The notes under the pieces were generated by a model that was not told the DNA's origin, searched no databases, and was given only the letters and a program-made list of their open reading frames with translations. Below are positions 52,876 to 61,781 of a stretch of DNA of 64,000 nt, piece after piece. Positions within the stretch are counted from its first letter, which is position 1; each line of letters starts with the position of its first letter. Source of the stretch: Arthrobacter sp. YD4 (GTDB lineage Bacteria; Actinomycetota; Actinomycetes; Actinomycetales; Micrococcaceae). The stretch lies in contig NZ_JAUHHD010000004.1 of the NCBI RefSeq assembly GCF_030410515.1, positions 1 to 64,000 of the forward strand. The letters are read 5' to 3'. A program made the translations under genes and the position numbers.

Positions 52876-54174
52876 TTAGAAGTGCGTGAAGCAGTGCGGG
52901 GGGCGTTCGACGGCGAACATCTGGGCGGCGCGGAACGCGGCCGACGGCGTAAGCTCCCGGATCCGGCCGGCGGCCGCGAGGGTGACCGGGTTGACGCCGC
53001 CGACGAACATCGAGGACAGGTCGGCGATGTCCAGTTCCAGGTCCGCGGGCAGGTCGGCGCCCTGCCCGGTGACGTCGGCGACCGTGGCGGTCCCGCCGTC
53101 GACGTCGAGGGCGAACGTGCCGCCGGCGATCCCAAGGCCGTCGGCGACCGTCAGCACCAGGCGGCCGTCGGCCGGGTAGTGCCGGGCCGCCAGTGCCCGG
53201 GGCACGTCCAGGATGCGCAGCCAGAGCATGTCGCGGGGTTCCGAGGCCTCCACGCAGCGGGGGTCCTTGAGCGCCCACGGCAGCGGGTCGTCCACGGGGG
53301 CCTCCTGCCAGGTGACGCGCTCCACGAGGTCGATGGCGCCGAGGTACTGCCACAGTTCCAGGTAGGCGTCCCGGGTGGCGGCCACCAGGTCCACGACCTC
53401 CATGGTGGCCGGCGTGCTGGACCAGCCGCCGAACTTGTACGTGACGTACCCGTCCACGGTCCCGTCCGGGCCATAGTGCAGCGCGGTCTTGATCTTCGGG
53501 TCCTCGTTGGCTTCCCGGCTGACCTCACCGGAGACGAACTGCCGGTAGAACTCATGCCGGCCCACGGAGCCGGGCGTCTGGCGGTGGACCCGGTCGAAGA
53601 TCCGCGGGGCGAGCTCCAGGAGGACCTTGGGATCGGCCACCTCCACGCTGCCCACGGGCACGTGGTTGAGGACGAAGCGCGCGCTGGTGTCCACCTTGAT
53701 GGACTGTTCCGCCGTGGCGACCCCGTAGCCGAAGCGGCCGTAGATGGACGCCTCCGAGGCGGTCAGCGCAGCCACGGCGAGGCCCTCCTTCCGGGCGAGC
53801 TCCATTTCCTGCACCATCATGCGGCGCAGCAGCCCGCGGCGGCGGTGCGAGGTCCGGACCGTCACGGCCGTCACCAACCGCGCGTCGAGCAGGCGCCCGA
53901 ACCCGATGTTGAGCGTTTTGTTCATGGTGCCGAAGGTGGCCACCGGGATGTCGGCGTCGAGCGAGTGCGCGGCGACCCGGCCGGTCTGGTAGGCGCCGGT
54001 CATCACCCGGCCGTCGGTCCGCTGCATGGCGATGCCGCGGTCCACGCGCTCCTCCGTGCGGCGGTCGTCGTGGAAGCCGAAGGCGACGGCGCGCATCCAG
54101 GCAACCGCCTCCGGGTAGGCCGTCTCGCCCTTGGCCGCGGGCGTGAACCGCCGGATCTCATACTGTTCTGACAC
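52876..54174 (-). CDS. Eis-like GNAT family N-acetyltransferase
   Basis: 432 residues. Two GNAT-like domains are followed by an SCP2-like C-terminal domain, the Eis architecture. The acetyl-CoA motif is [17 protein letters not shown] near residue 105 and the protein ends in an aromatic residue (CFTHF), as the C-terminal carboxylate of Eis acts in catalysis. Eis acetylates lysines or aminoglycosides at several positions; whether this one does either is unknown. GTG 54174 with GGGGAG upstream. Confidence 0.88.
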   Translation of the reverse strand: MSEQYEIRRFTPAAKGETAYPEAVAWMRAVAFGFHDDRRTEERVDRGIAMQRTDGRVMTGAYQTGRVAAHSLDADIPVATFGTMNKTLNIGFGRLLDARLVTAVTVRTSHRRRGLLRRMMVQEMELARKEGLAVAALTASEASIYGRFGYGVATAEQSIKVDTSARFVLNHVPVGSVEVADPKVLLELAPRIFDRVHRQTPGSVGRHEFYRQFVSGEVSREANEDPKIKTALHYGPDGTVDGYVTYKFGGWSSTPATMEVVDLVAATRDAYLELWQYLGAIDLVERVTWQEAPVDDPLPWALKDPRCVEASEPRDMLWLRILDVPRALAARHYPADGRLVLTVADGLGIAGGTFALDVDGGTATVADVTGQGADLPADLELDIADLSSMFVGGVNPVTLAAAGRIRELTPSAAFRAAQMFAVERPPHCFTHF

Positions 54175-54262
54175 GTGTTACTCCCCCTGATGACTGTGTA
54201 AACGTAAACCCGGCGTGAAACCTAAACCCGGCCGCCGGTGCTTGGCGGGCCCGGCGCTCCGG

Positions 54263-57103
54263 CTAGTGTCCGGCCTCGTACCAGCTGGTGCCGATGCCGA
54301 TCTGGACCTCCAGCGGCACGGACAGCTCCGCGGCGGCGCCCATCTGCTCGGTGACGAGCTTCTCGACGGCGTCGCGTTCGCCGGCGGCGACTTCCAGGAC
54401 CAGTTCATCATGGACCTGCAGCAGCATCCGGGATTTCAGCCCCTGCTCCGCCAGGGCCCCGGAGACGCCCAGCATGGCGCGCTTGATGATGTCCGCCGCG
54501 GAACCCTGGATGGGCGAGTTCAGCGCGATGCGTTCGGCGTTCTCGCGCAGTTGCCGGTCCGTGCTGGTCAGGTCCGGCAGGTACCGGCGCCGGCCCTCGA
54601 TGGTGGCCGTGTAGCCGTCCACCCGCGCCTTCTCCACCACGCCGCGGAGGTAGTCGCGGACGGCGCCGAACCGGTCGAAGTAGTCCTTCATCAGGGTCCG
54701 GGCCTCGTCCACGGAGATCTCCAGCTGCTTGGACAGGCCGAAGGAGGTCAGACCGTACGCCAGGCCGTAAGACATGGCCTTGACCTTGGAGCGCATGGCG
54801 CTGGTGACCTGGTCCGTGGGGACGTGGAAGATGTTGGAGCCGACGAAGCGGTGCAGGTCCTCGCCGTCCTTGTACGCCTGGATCAGGCCGGCGTCGCCGG
54901 AGAGGTGCGCCATGATGCGCATCTCGATCTGCGAGTAGTCGGCGGAGAGCAAGCACTCATACCCGTCGCTGACCACGAAGATGCCGCGCACGCGCCGGCC
55001 CTCTTCGCTGCGGATCGGGATGTTCTGCAGGTTCGGGTTGTTCGAGGAGATCCGGCCGGTGGCGGCAACGTTCTGCGCGTACGTGGTGTGGATCCGGCCG
55101 TCCTCCGCCACGGACTTCTTCAGCGACTCGAGCATCTGCCGGAGCTTGGAGGATTCGCGGTGCGCCATCAGCTGGACCAGGAACTCGTGCCCCGTCTTCT
55201 CCAGAAGGTTTTTCAGCGACGCGGCGTCCGTGGTGTACCCGGACTTGATCTTCTTGGTCTTGGGCAGGCCGAGTTCCTCGAACAGCACCGTCTGCAGCTG
55301 CTTGGGCGAGCCGAGGTTCACCTCGTGGCCGATCGCGGCGAAGGCCTGCTGCTGGGCGTTGTCGATCACCCGGGCCAGGTCGGAGAGCTGCTCGTCCATG
55401 CGCTGCATGTCGATGCCGATGCCCGCGAGTTCCATGTCCGCCAGGACGCGGCTGACCGGCAGTTCCAGGGTGGTCAGCAGGTCCAGGGCGCCGCGGTCCT
55501 TGAGTTCGTCTTCGAAGAATCGGCTTAGGGCCTGGACGACGGCGGCGACGTGCACCAACGCGCCAGCCGAGGCCTCGTCGTCGCCGTCGAACGCCAGCTC
55601 CAGCTGCCCCGCCTTCGCCTCTTCCTTAGAGACGGTCAGGTTGAGGTGGTGCTGGGCCAGTTCGGCGAGCTCGTAGCTGCGGCGGTCCGGCTGGATGAGG
55701 TAGCCGGAGATGGCCGTGTCATCGACCACGCCGTCCAGCTCCATGCCGCGGGCGGAGAGCGCCTTGAGGGCACCCTTGAACCCATGCATCACCTTCGCGG
55801 CAGAGGGGTCCCGGAGCCAGGCGGCGAGGATGTTCTCGGTGTCGGCGTCCTGGGTGGTGAGGTCGAGGTAGACGGCGGATTCGCCGTGGACGATCGCGAC
55901 GGCGGCCGCGTCCTCGCCGATCCGGCCGGGAACCAGGTCCACGGCGACGGCGGCCCGCTTACCCTCCGTGCCGGCCAGGAACGTGGCGAGCTCTTCCGCT
56001 GTTGCGGGGACGGTGTAGTCCGGGGTGGCCAGGGTTTCGCGTTCGGCCTCCGTGACCTCGCTGCCGTAGAGGGCGAAGAGCCGGGTGCGGATGGTCTTGA
56101 ATTCGAGGGTGTCGAAGAGGTCCTCGAGCGCGGCCTGGTCCGGCCTGGGGTCGGCCAGCTCCTCGAGCGTGACGGGCAGTTCCAGGTCGGTCCGCAGCCG
56201 GTTGAGCTTGCGGTTGCGCTTGACGGCGTCGACGTTCTCCCGGAGGGCGTCGCCGACCTTGCCGCCGATCGAGTCGATGTTCTCCAGCACGCCCTCGAGG
56301 CCGCCGTAAAGGTTGATCCACTTGGCCGCGGTCTTGGGTCCGACGCCGGGGACGCCGGGAAGGTTGTCGGCGGTTTCGCCCACCAGGGCGGCCAGGTCGG
56401 AGTACTGGGCGGGGCTGACGAAGTACTTCTCCTGGATGGCTTCCGCGTCCATCCGGGGGATGTCGCTGACGCCCTTGCGCGGGTAGAGGACGAAGACGTT
56501 GTCGGTGATGAGCTGGAACGCGTCACGGTCACCGGAGACCAGCAGGACCTCGAAGCCGGCCGCCTCGCCCTGGGCGGCGAGGGTGGCCAGGATGTCGTCC
56601 GCTTCCCAACCGGGGAGCTTGATGGTCTTGATGCCCCAGGCGCCCATGACCTTATCGATCAGGTCGATCTGCCCGCTCATTTCGCGCGGGGTCTCGTTGC
56701 GGCCGCCCTTGTAGCCGTCGTATTCGGCCTTCCGGTGGGTGGTGTCGTCGGAGACGTCGAAGGCGACGGCGATGTGCGTGGGCTTCTGCTCCTTGATCAG
56801 GTTGATCAGCATGGAGGTGAAGCCGTGAATGGCGTTGGTGTGCTGGCCGGTGGCCGTGGAGAACTTGTCCGCGGGCAGCGCGAAGAACGCGCGGAACGCC
56901 ATGGAGTGGCCGTCGAGCACGAGGAGCCGGGGCTGGTCCGTGATCGGGATGACGGGGGCTTCGGTGGCCGAGGGGTGGTCGGCGAGGCTGTGGCCGGCCA
57001 CCTTGGCCGGGGCCTTCCGGGCGGGGCTCTCCGCCGCCGGTGCGGCTGGCTGAAGGGTGTCCACTGCGGACGCGGAAGGGGCCGGTTTGGTAGTTTCGCT
57101 CAC
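54263..57103 (-). CDS. polA: DNA polymerase I
   Basis: 946 residues: 5' nuclease domain starting LLVLDGHSMAFRAFFALP at about residue 60, a central exonuclease-like domain and a family A polymerase with LLSADYSQIEMRIMAHLSGD, RSKVKAMSYGLAYG and QVHDELVLEV. The central domain lacks a visible DxE pair (AVAVDLVPG), so proofreading is probably lost, as in related actinobacteria. About 57 Ala/Pro-rich residues precede the fold. GTG 57103 has TAGGCT seven bases upstream and no SD. Confidence 0.96.
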   Translation of the reverse strand: MSETTKPAPSASAVDTLQPAAPAAESPARKAPAKVAGHSLADHPSATEAPVIPITDQPRLLVLDGHSMAFRAFFALPADKFSTATGQHTNAIHGFTSMLINLIKEQKPTHIAVAFDVSDDTTHRKAEYDGYKGGRNETPREMSGQIDLIDKVMGAWGIKTIKLPGWEADDILATLAAQGEAAGFEVLLVSGDRDAFQLITDNVFVLYPRKGVSDIPRMDAEAIQEKYFVSPAQYSDLAALVGETADNLPGVPGVGPKTAAKWINLYGGLEGVLENIDSIGGKVGDALRENVDAVKRNRKLNRLRTDLELPVTLEELADPRPDQAALEDLFDTLEFKTIRTRLFALYGSEVTEAERETLATPDYTVPATAEELATFLAGTEGKRAAVAVDLVPGRIGEDAAAVAIVHGESAVYLDLTTQDADTENILAAWLRDPSAAKVMHGFKGALKALSARGMELDGVVDDTAISGYLIQPDRRSYELAELAQHHLNLTVSKEEAKAGQLELAFDGDDEASAGALVHVAAVVQALSRFFEDELKDRGALDLLTTLELPVSRVLADMELAGIGIDMQRMDEQLSDLARVIDNAQQQAFAAIGHEVNLGSPKQLQTVLFEELGLPKTKKIKSGYTTDAASLKNLLEKTGHEFLVQLMAHRESSKLRQMLESLKKSVAEDGRIHTTYAQNVAATGRISSNNPNLQNIPIRSEEGRRVRGIFVVSDGYECLLSADYSQIEMRIMAHLSGDAGLIQAYKDGEDLHRFVGSNIFHVPTDQVTSAMRSKVKAMSYGLAYGLTSFGLSKQLEISVDEARTLMKDYFDRFGAVRDYLRGVVEKARVDGYTATIEGRRRYLPDLTSTDRQLRENAERIALNSPIQGSAADIIKRAMLGVSGALAEQGLKSRMLLQVHDELVLEVAAGERDAVEKLVTEQMGAAAELSVPLEVQIGIGTSWYEAGH

Positions 57104-57110
57104 AGGTGCC

Positions 57111-57116
57111 AGCCTA
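57111..57116 (-). promoter_or_regulatory. -10 hexamer of leaderless polA
   Basis: Minus strand TAGGCT, seven bases, GTG 57103. It lies inside the 19-bp gap to the divergent thioesterase gene. Confidence 0.4.
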
Positions 57117-57122
57117 GTTGGC

Positions 57123-57611
57123 ATGATCGACAATTTCACGCCGGCCCCGTACGCCGCCGAACTGGAGGCCGCCGGCATTCCCGCGGAACTGCATGACTGG
57201 CTGGGCCGGATGGGCGTCGGGTCCCTGGTGGTGAAGATGGGTATCAAGTTCGTGGAGCTCAGCCCGGAACGCACCGTGGCCACCATGCCCGTGGAGGGCA
57301 ACACCCAGGTGGCCGGGATCCTGCACGGCGGAGCCCATGTGGTGCTCGCCGAGACCCTGGGGTCGTTCGCCGCGGCGATGCACGCCGGCCCGGGCCGGCA
57401 CGCCCTCGGCGTCGACGTCGGCGCGACGCACCACAGGTCGATCGCCTCCGGCACCGTGACGGGAACGTGCACGGCCATTCACCTGGGTCGCACCCTCACC
57501 ACGCACGAGATTGTCATGACGGACGAGCAGGGCCGGCGGCTCTCCACCGCCCGCATCACCAACCTGTTGCGCGACAACGCCCCCGACACCGCCGTCGACC
57601 CGGCCCGGTAG
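57123..57611 (+). CDS. PaaI-family hotdog thioesterase
   Basis: 162 residues. The hotdog signature VAGILHGGAHVVLAETLGSFAA and GVDVGATHHRSIASGTVTGT identify a PaaI/DUF4442-type acyl-CoA thioesterase, probably acting on aromatic or menaquinone-pathway acyl-CoA. ATG 57123 lies only 19 bp from the polA start on the other strand; no Shine-Dalgarno can fit, so it too is probably leaderless. Confidence 0.9.
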   Translation: MIDNFTPAPYAAELEAAGIPAELHDWLGRMGVGSLVVKMGIKFVELSPERTVATMPVEGNTQVAGILHGGAHVVLAETLGSFAAAMHAGPGRHALGVDVGATHHRSIASGTVTGTCTAIHLGRTLTTHEIVMTDEQGRRLSTARITNLLRDNAPDTAVDPAR

Positions 57612-57641
57612 CCGCCGGGCAGGTCGGCTCGGCCGGTCGGC

Positions 57642-58190
57642 TCAGGAACGGGCGGGCAGCCGGTAGCGCAGCTCCACTACGCCCCGGCCCATCGTCCGGG
57701 ATTCCAGGAGCTCCAGCGGCGCCGTCGGACCGGCGAGGGGCAGCAGCGGTTTGCCCCGGCCCAGGACCACCGGGATGACGGAGAGAATCAGCTCGCCCAG
57801 GAGCCCGGCGTCGGCGAACTGTGCGGCGAGCACTCCCCCGCCCACCACCCAGACGTTCCGGCCCTTTGCGGCGGAGCTGAGGTCGTCGGCGAATTCGGTA
57901 ACGGGACCCCGCACGAAGGTGATGTCCGCCCCGGGCACGGGCCCGAGTTCGTGGTGGGTGAAGACCCAGCACGGGATGCCGGGGTACGGCCAGCCCTCGG
58001 ACAGGTGGTCCAGCAGCCACGCGTAGGTCCGGCCGCCCATGACGACGCACCCGACGCCGGCGAAGAACGCATCGTAGCTCTCGGCGCCGCCGTCGAACCC
58101 GTCGAACTGCAGCAGCCAGTCGAGACCGTCCGCGTCCGTGGCGATGTAACCGTCCAGGGATGCCGCGACAAAGTACTGGAATTCAGCCAT
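57642..58190 (-). CDS. Dihydrofolate reductase family protein (RibD C-terminal type)
   Basis: 182 residues. The RibD-C fold shows VAASLDGYIATDADGLDWL at the N-terminus, VVMGGRTYAWLL, and NVWVVGGGVLAAQF for NADPH binding. Members reduce pteridine- or riboflavin-like compounds; the substrate here is unknown. It converges with the thioesterase gene and is monocistronic. Confidence 0.88.
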   Translation of the reverse strand: MAEFQYFVAASLDGYIATDADGLDWLLQFDGFDGGAESYDAFFAGVGCVVMGGRTYAWLLDHLSEGWPYPGIPCWVFTHHELGPVPGADITFVRGPVTEFADDLSSAAKGRNVWVVGGGVLAAQFADAGLLGELILSVIPVVLGRGKPLLPLAGPTAPLELLESRTMGRGVVELRYRLPARS

Positions 58191-58247
58191 GGGCCCAGCG
58201 TAGCCAAGCGCCCGCCGGGTTCCCAGTCCCGCGGGGGCCCGGACCCC

Positions 58248-58273
58248 GCCGCTACTTGGAGCCGCTACTTGGA
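58248..58273. repeat. 13-bp tandem duplication at a stop codon
   Basis: GCCGCTACTTGGA occurs twice in direct tandem. The second copy carries the stop codon and last codons of the small membrane protein. Looks like a recent slippage duplication without effect on the protein. Confidence 0.6.
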
Positions 58274-58486
58274 GAAGTAGGGAATGATCAGGTACAGCCC
58301 GGCCAGGACGGCGAGGCCGCAGAGGCCGAAGCAGGCGTAGGACAGCGGCCGGACCCAGCCGGGCTGCTCGGTCCTGCTGTCGCCGGCGATGGCCGTGAGC
58401 CGCACCCCGAGTGAGTACAAAACGGTGATGAGCACCGCGGCGACGAGGGTCGCGCCGGCCACCTGGAAGAGTTCAAGCCACTTCAT
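58265..58486 (-). CDS. Small two-helix membrane protein downstream of pitA
   Basis: 73 residues with two hydrophobic segments (about 8-30 and 48-69) separated by a polar loop with RTEQPGWVRP. I do not recognise a named family, but it has a good start whose ATG abuts the pitA stop codon (TAAATG). Coupled translation suggests a partner or regulator of the phosphate transporter. Function unknown. Confidence 0.75.
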   Translation of the reverse strand: MKWLELFQVAGATLVAAVLITVLYSLGVRLTAIAGDSRTEQPGWVRPLSYACFGLCGLAVLAGLYLIIPYFSK

Positions 58487-59698
58487 TTACTTACGGCCAC
58501 CTTTGGACTTGTTGCCGCGGCTGACCGCTGCTGCCTTCTTCTTCGCGAACCGGATGGCCTGGCCGGCCTCTTCGACCTCGACGGCGTTGTGGCTGCCGAC
58601 GTGGGACTTCCGGGAGGCGACGAACATGTAGACCACCGCGGCCGTGCCGGCGACGGCGGCGATGATGAACCCGACCGTTCCGGTGTGCACGAGCAGGGCG
58701 GTGAGGGCGCCGACGATGCCGGCGGCGGGGAGGGTGAAGAGCCAGCCAATGACGATCTTGCCGGCGGTGCCCCAGCGCACGGTGGTGCCGCGGCGGCCCA
58801 TGCCGGAGCCGATGACGGAACCGGAGGCCACGTGCGTGGTGGAGAGCGCAAAGCCCAGGTGCGAGGAGGCCAGGATGGCGGCGGCGGTGCTGGTCTCGGC
58901 GGCGAAGCCCTGGGCGGGCTTGACCTCGGTCAGGCCAGAGCCCATGGTGCGGATGATCCGCCAGCCGCCGGAGTAGGTGCCGATGGCGATGGCGAGGGCG
59001 CAGGCCGCGATCACCCAGAGCTGGGGTCCGGTGCCCGGCGCCTGGCTGCCGGCGGCGATGAGGACCAGGGTGATGATGCCCATGGTCTTCTGGGCGTCGT
59101 TTGTGCCGTGGGCCAGGGCCACCAGGCTGGAGGTGAAGATCTGGCCGGTGCGGAAGCCGCCGCGCTTCTGGGTCAGCTTGTTCCCGGTCTCGGGATCGTG
59201 CCGGGCGGTCAGGGCGTAGGCCAGCCGGGTGCAGATGTAGGCGACGAGAGCGGCAATCACCGGCGCGAACACGGCGGGCAGGAGCACCTTCTGCAGGACG
59301 GAAGTGAAGTTCACCGAGTGCAGCCCGATGCCGGCAATCGCCGCGCCGATGAGGCCGCCGAACAGCGCGTGAGAGGAGCTCGAGGGCAGGCCCTTGAGCC
59401 AGGTGATCATGTTCCAGAGGATCGCGCCCATCAAGCCGGCGAAGATGATGTCCGGGGTGATCTGGATGCCGTCCGAGCCCTCACGGATGATGCCGCCGGA
59501 GACGGTCTTGGCCACCTCGGTGGACAGGAACGCGCCCACGAGGTTCAGCACCGCGGCGAGTGCGACGGCGGTGCGGGGCTTGATGGCACCGGTGGCGATG
59601 GGCGTGGCCATCGCATTGGCGGTGTCATGGAACCCGTTTGTGAAGTCGAAGAACAGCGCCAGTGCTATGACTAGCGCCACCATTACGGTGATTTCCAC
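58487..59698 (-). CDS. pitA: Low-affinity inorganic phosphate transporter (PiT family)
   Basis: 403 residues, about ten membrane segments and the duplicated PiT signatures (FDFTNGFHDTANAMATPIATGAI near the N-terminus and SLVALAHGTNDAQKTMGII in the second half). It imports phosphate with protons or metal-phosphate. The C-terminus is Lys/Arg-rich. GTG 59698 is used. The 213-bp upstream gap has two GTTCACC motifs that may be PhoP sites. Confidence 0.94.
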   Translation of the reverse strand: MEITVMVALVIALALFFDFTNGFHDTANAMATPIATGAIKPRTAVALAAVLNLVGAFLSTEVAKTVSGGIIREGSDGIQITPDIIFAGLMGAILWNMITWLKGLPSSSSHALFGGLIGAAIAGIGLHSVNFTSVLQKVLLPAVFAPVIAALVAYICTRLAYALTARHDPETGNKLTQKRGGFRTGQIFTSSLVALAHGTNDAQKTMGIITLVLIAAGSQAPGTGPQLWVIAACALAIAIGTYSGGWRIIRTMGSGLTEVKPAQGFAAETSTAAAILASSHLGFALSTTHVASGSVIGSGMGRRGTTVRWGTAGKIVIGWLFTLPAAGIVGALTALLVHTGTVGFIIAAVAGTAAVVYMFVASRKSHVGSHNAVEVEEAGQAIRFAKKKAAAVSRGNKSKGGRK

Positions 59699-59764
59699 CT
59701 GTTGCCCAATCTGCAGAGTCGACGGTCAGCAGTTTCATTCCCCGTGGCGGCCTTGTCATTCACT

Positions 59765-59805
59765 GTTCACCCGCCGGTTGGCAGGTGCCACTTGCGCGGT
59801 TCACC
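59765..59805. promoter_or_regulatory. GTTCACC motifs upstream of pitA
   Basis: GTTCACC occurs at 59765-59771 and 59799-59805, 67 to 107 bp upstream of pitA. GTTCACC is the core of actinobacterial PHO boxes, but those are tandem 11-bp repeats and the intermediate copies here are poor. Tentative. Confidence 0.3.
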
Positions 59806-59911
59806 AAAGCTGTCCTGAAACCCTATAGATCGTACGTGCCAACGGGGGCACGGCAAAACAGCGGGGAAGCCTGCCCCGGCGCCCGGGGGCGGCCGAAGCG
59901 GCGGCGCCAGC

Positions 59912-60592
59912 TCAGGGGCGGGGAAGGTCTTCGCTCGTCCCGGCGTCGAGCGCGACGGCGATCCTGGCCTCCAGGGCCGCCGTCGTCGCGTCCGGAAGCA
60001 CGATCAGCCCGTCCAGTTCCCGCCGCGCCCGCTTGTACGCCGTCTGCCGTTCGGCCGGGGTGGACCCGGCGTCGGAGGCGATCCGGAGCAGTTTCCGGGC
60101 GGTGGCGAGCCGGTCGCGTTCCGGGCCGGTGAACTTGCTGTCGCGGATCCGCCTGGCCTCGCGTTCGGCGACGTCGAAGGCCACCTCGAAGGCGTTGACG
60201 GCGTTCCGGTACTCGGCGAGCCGGGCGGCGGCCGGCGGCTCCGTTCCCGCCGGGCGGAGGCCGTCCGCGTCCCGCTTGGCGCGCAGGAACCCCACCGTGA
60301 GGGGTTCCCGGACGTCCGTCATGGCGGGGAAGTCGATGAGTTTGCCGACGTCGAGCTCATAGTCCAGCCAGCGGCGGTTGACGGCGTCATGGGCGTCCAG
60401 GACCTGCTGCACCTCCGCCCGGCTGCTCTGCTCCGCCTCGGCCTGCCGGTTCTTCAGCTGGTACAGCTCCACCCGGCGCCGGTGCCGCCGTTCGGCGGCC
60501 TTCCGCCAGGCGCCGGCCCAGCTGCCGCCCAGGGCGCTGAGCGGGAACACGAGCCACCAGTAATGGCCCACGAAGGTCAGTATCGAATCCAC
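59912..60592 (-). CDS. Membrane-anchored hypothetical protein
   Basis: 226 residues. One N-terminal hydrophobic segment (about residues 4-26, WWLVFPLSALGG) is followed by a basic stretch KAAERRHRRR and a charged, helical region rich in Ala, Arg and Glu up to the end. I recognise no catalytic motif. Start GTG 60592 gives the membrane anchor at the very N-terminus. It lies between pitA and the stress genes; its function is not known. Confidence 0.7.
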   Translation of the reverse strand: MDSILTFVGHYWWLVFPLSALGGSWAGAWRKAAERRHRRRVELYQLKNRQAEAEQSSRAEVQQVLDAHDAVNRRWLDYELDVGKLIDFPAMTDVREPLTVGFLRAKRDADGLRPAGTEPPAAARLAEYRNAVNAFEVAFDVAEREARRIRDSKFTGPERDRLATARKLLRIASDAGSTPAERQTAYKRARRELDGLIVLPDATTAALEARIAVALDAGTSEDLPRP

Positions 60593-60626
60593 CGCCCCAT
60601 CCTCGCACCGGCCCGGACACGGGAAA

Positions 60627-60654
60627 AGCCCCCTCCGTGGAGGGGGCTTCCCGT
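60627..60654 (-). terminator. Terminator of the universal stress gene
   Basis: AAGCCCCCTCC (60627-60637) and GGAGGGGGCTT (60640-60650) are perfect complements with a two-base loop. Read on the minus strand the stem ends in CTTTTCCCG, a U-run. Confidence 0.75.
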
Positions 60655-60666
60655 CGGCAGGACCGC

Positions 60667-61536
60667 TCAGTCGCCGTGCTTGACCTTGTGGACCCGTGTC
60701 ACGACGGTGGGACACGGGACATTCAGGAGCACCGCGTGTGCGGTCGAGCCGAGCACCAGCCGGGAGAAGCCGCCGCGTCCGCGGCTTCCGATCACCAGCA
60801 GGCGCGCCTCCCCCGCCAGGTCCGAGAGGGCCTTCGCGGGGTCGGTGTCTGTTTCCAGGCGCTGATGGACCACCAGGTCCGGGTACTTGTCGTGCAGCCC
60901 GGCGACGGATTCGGCCAGCACCACCCGGTCCTCCTCGACGATCGTCTCGGCCAGTCCGCTCTCGGGCAGTTGCCGTTCCACCCAGCGGGCCGGGTTCCGG
61001 AACGCGAGGACCGCGGTCAGTTCGTCGCCGCCGCGGTCCGCCTCGGCGGCGGCGTACGCCACGGCCTGCAGGGATTCCTCGGAGCCGTCGACGCCGACCA
61101 CCACGCCCCGGTTGCCGGTGCCGCGCTGGGTGGGGATGACCGCCACCGGGCATTCGGAGGCGGACGCCACCTGCAGCGCGCGGTCCGTCATGGGGCCGCC
61201 GTCGAGCCAGTGCTTGTCGTGGCCGCCCACCACCACGAGGGCGGCAGACTGGGACGCCTCGCGCAGCGCCGCGCCCGGGCTGCCGTGCCGCAGTTCGGTG
61301 TCGACCGTGACGTCCGGGGCCTGCTTGGCGGCGGCGGCCTTGGCCTTCTCCAGCAGCTCCATCCCGGACTGGCGGATCAGCTCGTGGTACTGGAAGTCCG
61401 GGGACATCCAGCGGTCGTCCACGGCGTGGACGCAGAGGACCGGGGCGTTGTCCGCGGCGGCCCGTTCCAGCGCCCAGGCCAGCGCGGCTTCGCTGCCCGC
61501 GGACCCGTTGACGCCGACGACGATTGGTTTACTCAT
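60667..61536 (-). CDS. Tandem universal stress protein
   Basis: 289 residues made of two UspA domains. Each carries the ATP-binding G-x2-G-x9-G-S/T pattern: the first in VVVGGHDKHWLDGG followed by variant residues, the second in VIGSRGRGGFSRLVLGSTA. The start is IVVGVNGSAGSEAALAWAL and the second domain begins VVVGVDGSEESLQA. Such tandem proteins are induced by hypoxia or stationary phase in actinobacteria. A DosR-like palindrome lies about 200 bp upstream. Confidence 0.93.
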   Translation of the reverse strand: MSKPIVVGVNGSAGSEAALAWALERAAADNAPVLCVHAVDDRWMSPDFQYHELIRQSGMELLEKAKAAAAKQAPDVTVDTELRHGSPGAALREASQSAALVVVGGHDKHWLDGGPMTDRALQVASASECPVAVIPTQRGTGNRGVVVGVDGSEESLQAVAYAAAEADRGGDELTAVLAFRNPARWVERQLPESGLAETIVEEDRVVLAESVAGLHDKYPDLVVHQRLETDTDPAKALSDLAGEARLLVIGSRGRGGFSRLVLGSTAHAVLLNVPCPTVVTRVHKVKHGD

Positions 61537-61730
61537 GCTGATCGCTCTTTTCCGTCGTAGGCCAGGCTGGCCGCCCCGCCGCGGCGGTCCCGGCAGCGCA
61601 CCCTTCTGTGACCGCTGCGCCCGGACGCCGCACGAGCCGCTGCCGTGGCCGCTGCTGTCTGGCATGACGCGCCGGCCGCCCCTGGGAGCCGCCGACACCT
61701 CAGTGTGTCCCGGGTCCGCGGGGCGGGTTA

Positions 61731-61760
61731 GGGCCTTAAGCCCCGCACCTTTTCGGGGCA
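61731..61760. promoter_or_regulatory. DosR/OsdR-like palindrome and small hairpin
   Basis: GGGCCTTAAGCCCC (61731-61744) is a 14-bp palindrome with one mismatch, in the style of DosR/OsdR sites. It overlaps the hairpin GCCCCG-N8-CGGGGC (61740-61759), which could be the terminator of the upstream minus-strand gene. It lies in the 245-bp gap between the stress-protein gene and the esterase; I see no other element there. Confidence 0.35.
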
Positions 61761-61781
61761 GGCACGCCGCTGCGGCAGGGG

